From Symsagittifera roscoffensis (taxonomy: Eukaryota; Xenacoelomorpha; Acoela; Convolutidae): DNA of 64,000 nt. The notes beneath the pieces are model-generated. The model did no database searches and was not told the DNA's origin. It was given only the letters and a program-made list of their open reading frames with translations. The position numbers were made by a program, and so were the translations under genes. Shown here one piece after another: positions 43,628-55,000 of this stretch. Within the stretch, counting starts at the first letter, position 1. Every line of letters starts with the position of its first letter. Where the stretch lies: NCBI RefSeq assembly GCF_963678635.1, contig NC_087068.1:37643436-37707435 (forward strand), written 5' to 3'.

Positions 43628-46570
43628 TCTTTATTTGTCACTTTCCTGTGCCTACTCTTGACTCAATTGCTAGAGACCTTATAGTTTTATTAACAATAAT
43701 AATGACACAACACAATAAATTTCACCAGATTCTATTAAATAGTGACCACGAATCCCTGTATGTTGTCAGAGTACAGTTTGTATAAAATTTATTCACACTA
43801 ACCGATTATCGGTCCAAAGATTTTGAAATTAGCACAATGTGATGTTATCAGTCAATTTAAAAGATAGTGTACTCACTACCCTATCAAGCACAGTTTATGT
43901 TGATTTAAAATCAAAAACAAAAATATATATTGACACAATATGAATGTATATATAAAAAAAACGTATGTCTCTTGTACTCTTAGTCAGTCGCAGTACAATA
44001 GTCGAACCTGTCTTTTAAAGAAAAAGCTTTCCCTGCTTGGTGCTGCACCAAACAGACAAAACTTTGAAGGCAGTAATTTTCTCAAGTGGGCGTCTATTGC
44101 ACCCACCGAGTACTGTGTTACCTATCTGCCTTCGGACTGCCCGAGCTAGACCTACTAAAATCCTCAGGGCAGTCACTTTTCCCAAAAACGTATTATGTTT
44201 CAATCCACACCAATGAGTCACGCTCTTTTTAATTTAGACTTAGTGTCGCGAATATCCGAGTTCGGACCTGTTTTGTATTAGTCTGGTTCTTTTTGAAAGG
44301 CAAGTTACCAGTGCAGTCACTGATACCTAGCCTGTGTATTATTAACCTAATACCTCTCGCTTTTTAGTCTTTCTTTCGTTTACCTAAGTCCTTAATAAAA
44401 TAATACCCCTCCGGATTGGCACAAATAGGACCCTTCCGGACTGTCAGAATATAGACCCCTCCGGATTGGGACCCCTCCGAGTTAGTTAATAGTAGACCCC
44501 TCCGGATTTGGACCCCTCCGAATTAGCAACTATAAGACCCCTCCGGATTCGGACCCCTCCGGTTTTGTGGGAAGTAGACCCCTCCGGATTCGGAGCCCTT
44601 AGCTTTGTCAAAGTAGCTTTTCGTAGTTTTCTTAATTTCAGCTTATACCCCTCCGGATACGTTCTCCGATGTAATTATGCTCTTTCAATTAACTGGGAAG
44701 GGTATTTACTACCTTCCTAGACCCTTCCGGATTGAAGTTAAGCCTCTTATTTGACAATTCACGCTAACGGTGAAGGGTCTTATCGCTGGCCTAACTTCGG
44801 CTCGATTAAGCTTTTGCTGTGCCTTTAGCCCTCCCTTTTGGTCTAGAATGGCCTAAAGTTACTTTATTCAACCGCTATTACCTTTTGGTAGGGGTCTAAG
44901 GGTTTTTCAGAAAAATTTATAAAACGTGAAGGGTGTACCCCTCCGGATTTGTGTAATTTGCTAAAAACAATCTCAAAAAATTTTCTCGCTTACTTTTCCA
45001 AAAAATTTCCGACCCTATCGGTAAACTCAGCTAATTCCTGATCTATTGGTACCAAGATCAACTCAATATGCTCAGTAGTTCCAAAGTTATTAACCAAAAC
45101 GTCTTTTTTGTAAACTCAAAAAATTTCTCACTTATAGGTTCCGCCTAACTTTTTCCGCAAATCTGGTCCTTTCGACCTAAAAATTATTGATCTGAGCTCA
45201 AAAGGCCTATACTCTTCTAGTTCAATGCAAAAGACCCGATCTAAAACGCTTTTGTAGAAAAAATTTGCGAAAAACTATGCTACCTGGACCCCTCCGGATT
45301 GATGAATCCACCAAATCAAACACGTTATCTTCGATTTCTCTTCAACCCGGAAGGCTTTCGGGTCGCGGGTTTTAAAACTCGTAGATTCACTAGTGGACGT
45401 TGTCCGAACAACTATTTTTACTGTCCTAACTCAAAGATTTCAAAAAATTTTCTGATTTTATAGTGTTTCTTACTATCAAAAAATGGGAAAATTTGGTTTT
45501 TGGTACCAAACTAGTTCCAACCACTTCCGAACTAAAGTTAACCGGTTCTACTTATTACAGTAGTGCAGTTACGATGTAACACACTAACTTAGCGCTTTTT
45601 TCCGTTTCAAAAAATATCGATATCTCAAAAATCGCGACTTGTGGGGGGATCAAAATATCGCAATTTTGATCCTAAAAACCGGTCTGTTTTCGTTGTTTTT
45701 CACTGAAAAACAATATAAGACTATTAATATAGGCTATATAAGAAATAACATTAGTAATACTATACCCCTCCGGGTCTGTTTAATATTCGAATTAAGGTGC
45801 TTAACTCGGATATTCGCAGTTCGGTGAAGGGTCACTACAGTGCAGCACTGTCGAGCCCCCCACAGATTACTATCTTACTTTTTGTACCAAAAGGGATACA
45901 AAACTCGTTAACGATACCCAACAGTCGATTGTTGTTGTCGTTGAGCCCCTTCTTGTTGCTCCTTGAACTGCTTGCCGGATCGGTCTTCACCCAAGACCCT
46001 TCCGAATTGAGCGCAAATCAGCTGACCCCTCCGGATTGAGCGCAATTTATCATTAACGTGCTTAAATGCTCAAATAACCCTACAGTACAAGCCTCACAAA
46101 CGGGCCTCAAAATTGATCGTAACGATCCTGACTGATATAAATGCCTGTAACAACAATATATCTATCAACAACAAACGGGGGGGTTGAATCACATCTTGTC
46201 CGGGGGGATGATTTCTACTGATTTTTTACTTTTTTACAGTTTTTGGTTTTTTCGGTTATTTTTTTATGTTTTTTGTTTTTCTTGGGTACTATACTACTTT
46301 TTGTTTGGTTTTACTTATATCTTTAAGTGTTTTTGGTCACCAACCACTCAGGGGACGAGGGGACGGCCGATCCCCCCACCCTTCCTGGTTCGTGAATTTT
46401 CGGTCTTAACTAGGTTAAGAAACTATTCACGGCAATTCGGAAGGCCTCCGCGTTCCGAACTACCCTTCCGCCCCGGCGGTTTAGGCCTATTAAGGGCGTT
46501 AATGTGAGCATCCGCTCGGCGCGGAGTGCTCGTTAACGGTTCTGCCGGTCATGATGTTAAAAAAGAATAA
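43628..46570 (-). other. 3-kb noncoding leader of the giant retrotransposon
   Basis: The region between the primer-binding site and the Gag-Pol ATG holds no long sense-strand frame. Its 44.4-46.05 kb part carries a dispersed motif array (listed separately), and 46.16-46.39 kb has runs of G on the plus strand (GGGGGGG near 46177, GGGGGG near 46202). Such a long leader is unusual and could hold packaging, promoter or splice-donor signals; a possible GTAAGC donor lies near 44990 on the minus strand. Confidence 0.6.
44405..46036. repeat. dispersed array of the 13-bp motif ACCCCTCCGGATT
   Basis: At least 15 near-identical copies (sense strand AATCCGGAGGGGT), for example near 44405, 44430, 44455, 44470, 44493, 44508, 44537, 44551, 44577, 44647, 44722, 44937, 45289, 45764, 45999 and 46024. 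Spacing is irregular: 10-45 bp in the densest part, hundreds elsewhere. Inverted relatives occur near 45345 and 46435, and three copies lie in each LTR. The bases between copies are not conserved, so this is not a simple tandem repeat. Confidence 0.88.
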
Positions 46571-46585
46571 CACCCAGGAGCGCCA
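46571..46585 (-). promoter_or_regulatory. probable primer-binding site (tRNA-Asn-like)
   Basis: On the minus strand TGGCGCTCCTGGGTG begins with the TGG expected opposite a tRNA CCA end and resembles the known tRNA-Asn primer-binding sequence (TGGCGTCCCTGGGTG) with two differences. It starts 12 nt inside the 5' LTR, a somewhat larger gap than usual. Confidence 0.6.
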
Positions 46586-46597
46586 TAAAAACATACA

Positions 46598-47517
46598 TGT
46601 AACATTCGCCCGGAAGATACATATCGACGGATAACAAAACTAAGTCTTAAGACGACTGGCTAGCGTCTAAACAGAGCTTTGCATGTTTTTCACGTTCTCT
46701 ACAAAGCCAGTACTTTCGGTGGTCTTTCTTACATCGGTTCGACAAAAACGTTACTGTTCTCCGGCTTCGACCAGAACGCTCAAATTAACTGAATTACATG
46801 CAAAAATAGTGAGCTCATGGCTGGGTCTCAGTATCCCCAGACCACGAGGTCACTCCTAAAAACAGGGCTACTACTTATTATATTACTATTGTTTTTGTTC
46901 AGTAGATAAAAATCATCATCTCCATCGAAGATGGATCAACCCTTTCCCCCCAACTCTTAGCACCTCATCCTTGTCAAAACTAACCAAAACATCAGTTAAA
47001 TTCAAGTCAGGACATGACAGGATGCTAAAAGTTTATGTGAGTTTATAAAAGTTTCCGTCCCGAGACCCTTCCGGATTCTTGAATCCAGTGAATCAAGCTC
47101 CTTAAGTTCAATTTCACGCCAATCCGGAAGGCTGGTTCTCACCCTTCACCGTTGTTGGCAACGGCCTTGCAACTATTGTAGCAGCACAATAGTTGCAACT
47201 CGGAACGTTCTCTGCTATTCTGTAGTTCGTTATCGTTTTCCAATCTCGATTTTCGTACTGTTCGCAATCGCAGATAAAAGTTGTTCTCTTTTTTCACTCG
47301 TTTTCTGTTAAAATGGCCGTTTCAGCATTTCTCAGAAATGTGTCGTCATCATTCGAATTTTTGAAATTTAAAATACCAGAATATTCCAGCCCTCACCGTT
47401 TGGCTAAACGTTCCAATAACACTCTTAATTCTTAAAAACCACCAATCCGGAAGGCTTGCTGCTAAAATTCCGAATTCTGCAGAGATTGCATTTTTCACAT
47501 TCTGGTCGAATGTCACA
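46598..47517 (-). repeat. 5' LTR of the giant retrotransposon
   Basis: Direct copy of 22931-23852, with the same ends, the same double hairpin (stem at 47167-47198) and the same motif copies. It should contain the promoter for the genomic RNA; I could not place the TATA box or start site with confidence. Confidence 0.93.
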
Positions 47518-48054
47518 AAATGGTGTGCTCGTTTTCGAACAGTATTTTGAGCAACTTACCCAACGCTCTGTTGAATATCGAGCAAGTTATGTGGGCCAAA
47601 CTACTTGGCTATATATTTCAGTATGACTTGAAACCCAAAGCCCACTTAGAGATGATTTGGAAAAAATAGCTCCGAAAATGTACTTGCTACGACAGCTCAG
47701 AAAGTACGGTATGCAGACAAGTGGCTTGCAATTGCTTTTTGATTCCTGGATTACAAGTCGCCTAACGTTATGTTACAGTCTATGGGAATACATCAAAGAC
47801 TGAAGTATCCAAAATCGACAGAGTACTGAAAAATGATCACAGATCGAATTATTCAAAAGAAGAACGAACAGTACGCAACATAATTTCACGAAGGGTCTAA
47901 GTTTTTTTCCAGAAGATCGAGGAAAATGGGTCACACCTCCTACAAGGTCTGCTGCCTGCGCCACGGGAAAGTAATAATAACACTCGTCCCACTCTTGGAC
48001 GAACTCCCTACATGCTGCCGAAGATTTATACGGAATCATTCAAAAAAATTTTTA
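47518..48054 (+). pseudogene. CR1-like LINE, 3' part (end of RT)
   Basis: The LINE resumes with ATGGTGTGC directly after the duplicated target bases. It reads LLGYIFQYDLKPKAHLEMIW, then a block with TVYGNTSKTEVSKIDRVLKN (near 47770-47830), and a C-terminal part interrupted by several stops, ending in TESFKKIFK and a stop near 48055. This is the C-terminal region of LINE reverse transcriptases. Confidence 0.75.
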
Positions 48055-48560
48055 AATAGGTGTTTGTTTGTCACATTTTAACTCTAGTCGTTTTGTTACT
48101 AGAGAACATTATTTTAATTAAGATTTTCTTGTCTTGTCTTGACTCCCAATTCGTTCAATTGGATAATTAACACCACTTATTGTATAACACATCAAGTCCT
48201 CCCACTAAACTGTTCCAGGTAAACATTCGTTTCTTCCTGACATGCATTTCAGGTCATTTTGGTAGAATGTCACAGATATTTAAAATTTGGTTGCTACGTA
48301 GAAATTTCGAAAAAATTTGATATATTACTTTTCTTAATAATGCGTTTGACACTTTGTTTTGATTTTTGATCATTCTGTTCTTTTTAGTTAGATTTCTAAA
48401 CCTGAAGATGCACTAAAATTGTGCGAAAAGTTTTGTTCAATTTACAATTTTAATGTAACCGATAGAAATTTAAGAGAAAAGAAATATTAGGATAGAATGC
48501 TCAAACTTGGTTGGTGGATAGTTTATTTTTTGCTTGGGACCATAAAATTGTCCGAATGAT
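48055..48560. other. AT-rich DNA, no gene supported
   Basis: May include the LINE 3' tail and the edge of the minus-strand retroelement that follows. Nothing specific was recognised. Confidence 0.4.
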
Positions 48561-48674
48561 GTTTCGACGTCTGTTAATCCTGATTTTCTAATTTGCAAAG
48601 CACTGATGGATAAGGATCTCTGTGATGTAATATCACCCGACGATCTAATGGGTGTGTTTCGGATTCATTTCCTG

Positions 48675-49500
48675 TTAGAGACATGCCAGTTTGAAGANNN
48701 NNNNNNNNNNNNNNNNNNNNNNNNNNNNNNNNNNNNNNNNNNNNNNNNNNNNNNNNNNNNNNNNNNNNNNNNNNNNNNNNNNNNNNNNNNNNNNNNNNNN
48801 NNNNNNNNNNNNNNNNNNNNNNNNNNNNNNNNNNNNNNNNNNNNNNNNNNNNNNNNNNNNNNNNNNNNNNNNNNNNNNNNNNNNNNNNNNNNNNNNNAAA
48901 AGTTTGATGAGGGGTATTATGGCTAGACCGTACATGGCCATTGCTAGTGGATCCCCCTGAGTTGTTCCGTCTTGAGAGTAAATGGTTTTTTTAACGAACA
49001 GTTTAGATGGATTGGAGTAGGTGTTCTTAATCGCTGTTAATAGAGAAGGAAAGGTATTTTTGATCTTTTTCAATGCCAGCTTTTGATGAAGCGAGTTTTC
49101 GGCATCTATCAGTAAAACAGCATCGGCGGAGGTTTTGCTGTATTGATCTCTTAGCGTGTGGATCAGACAGAGATGGTAGTTTGAACCGAGCGACATGAGT
49201 TCATTTTTGAAGCATTTAGTTGTTGATCCTATTATCCTACGCATAACTTCTCCTATGCCTATGGGTCTTACTCCTGGATTCTTATCTAAGTTTATTAATC
49301 TACATGCGTTATATAGTTCAATTAGTTCTGGATTTAGTTCTTCGTTGGCCAATTTTTGGGCAATTTTAGCAATTGTTTGCGAAATCTCAACTGATTGTTG
49401 CCCGAAGTGTGTTAAAATACGTCTCCGTTCATTTGCATCGAGGCCAGATGGTCCATGTGATCCGTGCGTTCTCATGGCTGCTTTCTTGATATGTTGACCG
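48675..49500 (-). pseudogene. reverse transcriptase fragment of an unassigned retroelement family
   Basis: A minus-strand frame with HGSHGPSGLDANERRRILT, INLDKNPGVRPIGIGEVMRR, DAVLLIDAENSLHQKLALKK (motif A-like, LIDAEN) and DGTTQGDPLAMAMYGLAIIP (motif B-like). From memory this resembles an RT family found in cnidarian and other invertebrate genomes, distinct from the CR1-like LINE and the Ty3 element here. It is open for about 190 codons but runs into an assembly gap before the catalytic YxDD block, so completeness cannot be judged; a stop follows soon after the gap. Confidence 0.65.
48698..48897. other. assembly gap (200 N)
   Basis: A run of exactly 200 undetermined bases inside the RT fragment; 200 is likely a placeholder length. 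Confidence 0.99.
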
Positions 49501-49501
49501 T

Positions 49502-49800
49502 TTATCTGATCAAATATCGATGGATGGAAAGGAATGGTTTCGTTTGAGACTGGCGAACCCTTGAGAACTGTACATCAAAATCTAAATTGGTCTGAAAATT
49601 GTTAAATACGTTCCAAAAAGGCGATGAATGCGCTCTTTCAAAACGGTGATTGGATGGAAAGGAATGGTTTCGTTTGAGACGGGGAACCCTTGAGAACTGT
49701 ACATCAAAATCTAAACTGGTCTGAAAATTGTTAAATACGTTCCAAAAAGGCAATGAATGCGCTCTTTCAAATTAAAAGAAACCTTACTTCGGCCTGTCTC
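49502..49800 (-). pseudogene. LINE C-terminal fragment with an internal duplication
   Basis: Minus-strand frames contain FWNVFNNFQT and FSRVPRLKRNHSFPS twice, because the DNA segment starting TGGATGGAAAGG at 49521 is repeated at 49651. The content looks like the tail of a LINE reverse transcriptase, but the assignment is weak. Confidence 0.35.
49521..49780. repeat. 130-bp tandem duplication
   Basis: Two copies offset by 130 bp, nearly identical, beginning TGGATGGAAAGGAATGGTTT and ending GCGCTCTTTCAAA. Confidence 0.9.
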
Positions 49801-49844
49801 TGGAAGGTTAAGTTGAACTATATGTCGAGATGCATGATCTTCTT

Positions 49845-50182
49845 TTTCAATTGTCAATGAGAAACGGTGATTATGATATTGAGGAAACCTTAGATTATAT
49901 TGCTTCGCTAGGAAACACCAGACAAAATCAAAGAGGAGAATACAGGCTGTGCAAATCAAGATTTATGAAAACCGATGACAACTTCTTCCGACGAACAAAA
50001 CTGCTCTTCAACTACGTATCACGAACGTGCCCTAATTTTGGCAACGAAATTCACAAAGATACCTTACAGAAAATGTATTGGCACTTTTTTAATAGACACT
50101 AGTTCGAGGAACACAAATGCACATGGAGAATTATAAGCAGATGTGGAAACTGTAACATCACAAACAAGATAAAACTAAACAG
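49845..50182 (+). pseudogene. LINE reverse transcriptase C-terminal fragment
   Basis: A plus-strand frame with RNGDYDIEETLDYIASLGN, FFRRTKLLFNYVSRTCPNF and, after a shift near 50102, CTWRIISRCGNCN. Paired cysteines and the RRTKLLFNY block look like the 3' end of a LINE protein. It is only a fragment and has no catalytic residues. Confidence 0.45.
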
Positions 50183-50324
50183 ATGAATTTGAATTTGGGC
50201 GCGAACCCTTGAAAACTGTCTGCAAATTTTTTACTACTACTACTACTACTAATCGAGATGCAAAAGGATGAATTTTGGTCGGGTTTGTTATGGTGAAAAT
50301 TTTTCCTTTGGGACAGTGTGATGG

Positions 50325-50864
50325 CTGAAATTTCAGATTTCAAATACCTATGTAAAATGGTCGACAACCGGCTGAAATGTGAAAAACATATTGATTAGGT
50401 TCGTGGGAAATTAGCTAAATTCAATGGATTGCTCTTTAGGGGTAGTCTTTTTTTTTCAAACCTGCACTTGTGAATTCTTACACTTGCTCTGTAAAGCCAA
50501 TAGTATCGTATGGGTTAATTGCGTATGGCTCGACTTCAAAAGCCTGTTGAAAAAAGTTTTAACGCAAAAGTATATTTTAAAAACTATTTACTTGAAACAC
50601 AAATTTGATCATGCTTCATACATCTTGCATGCATTTGACATTGAGGCTGTTGTCGATTTATACATCAGACATTGTTTTTCTGAAACTTTAAAACAACTTA
50701 GAGGAAAAAGCCCACTTAAAACTTTCAATTTGGATTCACAGGAAAATCGATGTATTGCTCGAGCTTGTACAGCCGAAACTTTGCCTCACCTAAAAAGAAG
50801 AACTCAAATAATGCGTCGGTCATGGCAAAACATTTTCCGTAAATGCTACAAGTTTTGCAATTAA
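50325..50864 (+). pseudogene. second LINE reverse transcriptase 3' fragment
   Basis: Starts with FKYLCKMVDNRLKCEKHID (the thumb-side block after the RT core), has stops near 50395 and 50470, then an open stretch with KVLTQKYILKTIYLKHKFDH and CFSETLKQLRGKSPLKTFNL to the stop at 50862. This arrangement is typical of LINE C termini. A short CTA triplet run lies just upstream at about 50232-50250. Confidence 0.6.
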
Positions 50865-52025
50865 ACGATATGATATCATGATTTGGAACAGGTAACGGAG
50901 CATCAACTACAGCAACATTTCAAAAACACGTATTCACTTATAGATCAACAATTTTTTTTCTTGATTATTAATAGATATGTGTCATTTTTTAGCGCGGGGT
51001 TCAGGTCGGATATTATCTCGCTATTTCTGTCTTAGGTTTTTCAGGGTCCTGCTTCGAAATGCTGTTTAGCTTTATGCATGATCCGAGGTTAGTTTTTCTG
51101 TACAAGTAGTTTCATAGGTTTAATTTGTGTATAACTCTCGCCTAAATAAATTATCTACAATGGAAGTACCATCGCCGGTTATTTGGGAGAAAGTGTATAA
51201 ACTAGACTGAAAAAAAAGGTTTCTGGCAAAATCTGGTCAGGTAAGTTTATAATCAGCCCATAGGTGAAAAGTAACTTGTTCGTGGACTTGGGCCATCAGG
51301 CGAAGAGTATTCGTTACTGCTTGAGATATACTACATTTAGATACCTTTTTGTTCCAACAAATGGAGAGGAAGCTTGTCTTGAGTGTTATAGTTTGTTTTT
51401 CACTTAAAATCAGGTTCCACAATATAATTATCGGTATGATCTATATTAAAGCCAATTCAGCCGTGATTCGAAATACACTAAAAATATTAAAGAGTTGTCC
51501 CAGTTTCGAGGGAAACCGGTTTGAAAGTTTTGAGTTTTAGTATAATTTCGAGCGATTTATTTGAAATTTTGTCGTAGGCTGAAAACTTGATTTTACGAAA
51601 AAAATAAGCTTGTTTTAAGAGCTTTCATTTAGCGTTTACCTGGCAAAAAAAAGTTTTTTCTAACATTTTCAAACTATTGTACAAGTTTCGAATTGTGTGT
51701 TTCAAACCGATCCCTTCTGTGCTACGTGTAGAGCTAGGGTCAATGAAGTGGAGATTTAATGATATATTTTGAGAATGTATACAGAGTGTGCGTCCTTCAA
51801 GCTCAACTCGATGAGAGCCCACAGGCGCGCCTGCTTTCAAGTGCTCAGATACTCGGGGTTTTCAGCTACCGGGAAATTTGACCGACATAGCAGGCTGGAC
51901 AGCCTGAATACTGATTTTTGAACGCAACCCGACTAGTATGATCACTCTAAATGCGCGGGAGTAGAGCATTTGTTATCCAGCACTATAAACAGCGCATGCA
52001 CCGTTAAGTTGTTACATGCGGTTTG
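50865..52025. other. AT-rich DNA before the tandem array, no gene supported
   Basis: Short frames only. A less AT-rich patch at about 51770-52020 contains CACTATAAACAG, which could be a TATA-like element, but no product is visible downstream. Confidence 0.4.
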
Positions 52026-55000
52026 TCAGTTGATCAGATACCGCCAGTAAAACCAGTGAACAGTCTGTTTCAAATCTTTTCAAATTAGTTTTCGATTTTT
52101 TTAAAAGGCAGTAAATGTACTGAAGACTCTTTAATGGGTCGTGTTGATTCTTTCATTTTTTCCTGGTTAATTTCGAAAGTGGATTTCAATTTTCAGATTT
52201 TCCAGCGGAATAAATTTTTTTTCTAATTTTCCAGTTTTTTCAAATTGAGTTAATTTTATCAAAAAAGTGTTAATAATACATTGTTCTTGAAGTTCAAAGA
52301 TCTTTAAGGCCATATATTTTCCACTTGAAATTTCCATAGTTGTCATTTTTAGAGCGGCCAGCAAAGCTGTTGAAAAATGAAGTATCTCATATGTGTTAAA
52401 GTCTCAAGTGCGCTACTCGAGTTCTCCAACTATTCTTTTTATTACACCTGCGAGAGCAAGTGTCTTTTAATCGGTAACTAGACTTTTTTCGCAAAAAAAA
52501 CTTTTCTGGTTTAACAGAGTCACTTGGTATCTTGGTTCATATTGAATTCAAAATTCCACGAGTCTCTGGCACAAGTACTCTGGATACCATTACGAGAATA
52601 CCGAATACGCCTGGGACGGCTAAAGTCCTGGATTAGAATCTGGCCAGGACCTGTTTTTTTTTCAAACAGGAAACATTTCGTTTCCAAAAAACTTTTATTT
52701 TATGGGCCTACTAGCCTAGTTTTGAGGCGCTCGAGTGAACCATAATTTTTATACTTTCCTCCGATCGCACAAAACGTTGAAAATCTTAAAATAAAATTTA
52801 TAGTTCAAATTTTTTTATGACACTAATTTTGTTGCTCAAAAATTGTTTTCGAGTTTTCATTAAACGCTGTCGCATGTGCTTCTGGACGTGTTTTCCGCAA
52901 ACATAACATCATTCGAGACATGATTTTGAAATTTTTTATTTGAAATTTTTCGTTTTTTATGCACTTAGTTGCTTCCTTTCCTGTCTGCTATCTTGCAATG
53001 CTGTTTTAGTGTTCAATATGTATAAAATTGTAAAAAATATATATGTAAAAAGTCGAATTTCGTTTGTCTGCTTATGTTTTGTCGGCTTAGTTGCCACACC
53101 GGGGAGTTTTATTGTGCTGTCAGCAGTTTTCACCGTAGATGCAAGTGTTTTTGGTTTACTCCTGTAATTTGTAAAATTTTCTTTTTTCCGCTCATAAGCT
53201 TTTTTCGACCTAAATGGTTTTGGCTTACTTTTATCGGCGGATTTACCTTATTTTGTGTCGCTTCAAAGGCAAAATTGATTGAATTTTTTTGAAAAGTTCA
53301 GATAGTTTCTATTGCAAGATTTCAAAATTTTAAACTTAATTTTACGACAACAATTTCTTGTGGCATTTATTTTGTTTTCGGTTCGATGGGTGTCCACGCA
53401 CTTGTTATCTGCTTAAGCCCCGCTCAGTAAATACTTAAAGTTTATTTAATGCTTAGTTTTTCGAAACAATACTTAATTAAAGCTTAGTTTTTCGAAACAA
53501 GTTTTGTTATTTCCGTCTCATTTTCTAATCGGTAGCTTCGCCTCTGTTTGAACATGAACTACTAGTGCAATTCAACTTTATCAAAATTGTTTCATTGTTG
53601 TACTTCTGCTGCGAAATTCTGCTGCCGAATAACTTTGTGAAGTAGTATTTTTCGAAATGTTTTTGAAAGATTACATAGCAAACCTTTGTTTTTCAAGGCA
53701 TATTTTATTTTTCATTTTTTTTTAAAAAAATTTTTCAACTGTTTTTTTTTTAAATTGAAATTCTGAAGTTGGAAGTTTTTTCAAATGTTAAATTTTTGGT
53801 TTCTTTGCATTCATTGAATCTCCCAACTGTATGTTGGCTATGTCTTTGTGCAGAGTATAGTTTTGCTGACTTCTTGCTTGAGTTTGCGAAGTGCAGCTTC
53901 GTTTCTGTATTTTTGTATGTTTAGCACAAAATTTTTTAAGGGTCGCTGATAGTAGTTCAGACTCCTATTTAGATCGTGCTGATTTTTTAAATTCTTTTTT
54001 TTTTCAGGAAATGTCCTAAAATGCTCTTTTACCTACAGTAAGTGCTTTCATACATTTTAATGCATTCATGAATGCCCTTAGCTATATGTGCAATTTTTCA
54101 GTTAGTTCATTTCAAATTCATTTCTAAAAGGCAGGCAAAAATGGCTCTCCAGTTACGAAATAGGAAATGGCGCGAAAAATTATGATCGATTTCTAGTTTT
54201 AAAGGTGGAATTTAATTTTCAATTTTCCAGTGGAGTAATTATAGAATGCTCTTGAAAGTCAAAGAGCTTGGAGGCCCACTAATTTGTTTGTATGAAATTC
54301 GAAAGTTGAAGTCAATTTTGTTTTGGTTTCTTTGCGTTCATTGACTCTTCCAACTGCCTGTTGGCAAGGTTTTTTTTGCATAGAGTAGCAGTTAGCTTTT
54401 TTTGCTTGTATTTGCAAGTGCAGCTTCGCCTCTGTATTTTTGTATGTTTTGGCATAAAATGTTTTAGAGTCGCTGAAAGTAGTTCAGACACTTAATAGAT
54501 CGTGATGATTTTTTGTTCTTTTTTTTCAGTTTGCTTAAAATGATAACTTCAATGATTTTCACTAGGTGTAATAATCAGGTCGTTGAATTTCTCAGTTGAT
54601 CAGATACCGCCAGTAAAACCAGTGAACAGTCTGTTTCAAATCTTTTCAAATTAGTTTTCGATTTTTTTAAAAGGCAGTAAATGTACTGAAGACTCTTTAA
54701 TGGGTCGTGTTGATTCTTTCATTTTTTCCTGGTTAATTTCGAAAGTGGATTTCAATTTTCAGATTTTCCAGCGGAATAAATTTTTTTCTAATTTTCCAGT
54801 TTTTTCAAATTGAGTTAATTTTATCAAAAAAGTGTCAATAATACATTGTTCTTGAAGTTCAAAGATCTTTAAGGCCATATATTTTCCACTTGAAATTTCG
54901 AAAGTTGTCATTTTTAGAGCGGCCAGCAAAGCTGTTGAAAAATGAAGTATCTCATATGTGTTAAAGTCTCAAGTGCGCTACTCGAGTTCTCCAACTATTC

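Larger units (their letters stand above)
22931..47517 (-). mobile_element. complete giant Ty3/gypsy-type LTR retrotransposon, 24.6 kb
   Basis: Two direct LTRs of 922 and 920 bp flank 22.7 kb. On the minus strand the order is LTR (46598-47517), primer-binding site, 3-kb leader, Gag-Pol (43627-34022), spacer, ORF2 (33603-24658), 3' region, polypurine tract and LTR (22931-23852). It splits a CR1-like LINE, and the LINE frame resumes exactly on the far side. AAA or AAATG is repeated at both ends. By eye the LTRs differ at about nine bases plus two 1-nt indels, so the insertion is young. Domain order protease-RT-RNase H-integrase is that of the Ty3/gypsy group. Members usually span about 5-12 kb; the excess comes from ORF2, a long leader, and extensions of Gag-Pol. 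Confidence 0.93.

Noticed and set aside
43940-46507. Small plus-strand frames in the retrotransposon leader
   Set aside because: They are antisense to the element's transcript and cross the motif array without any domain.
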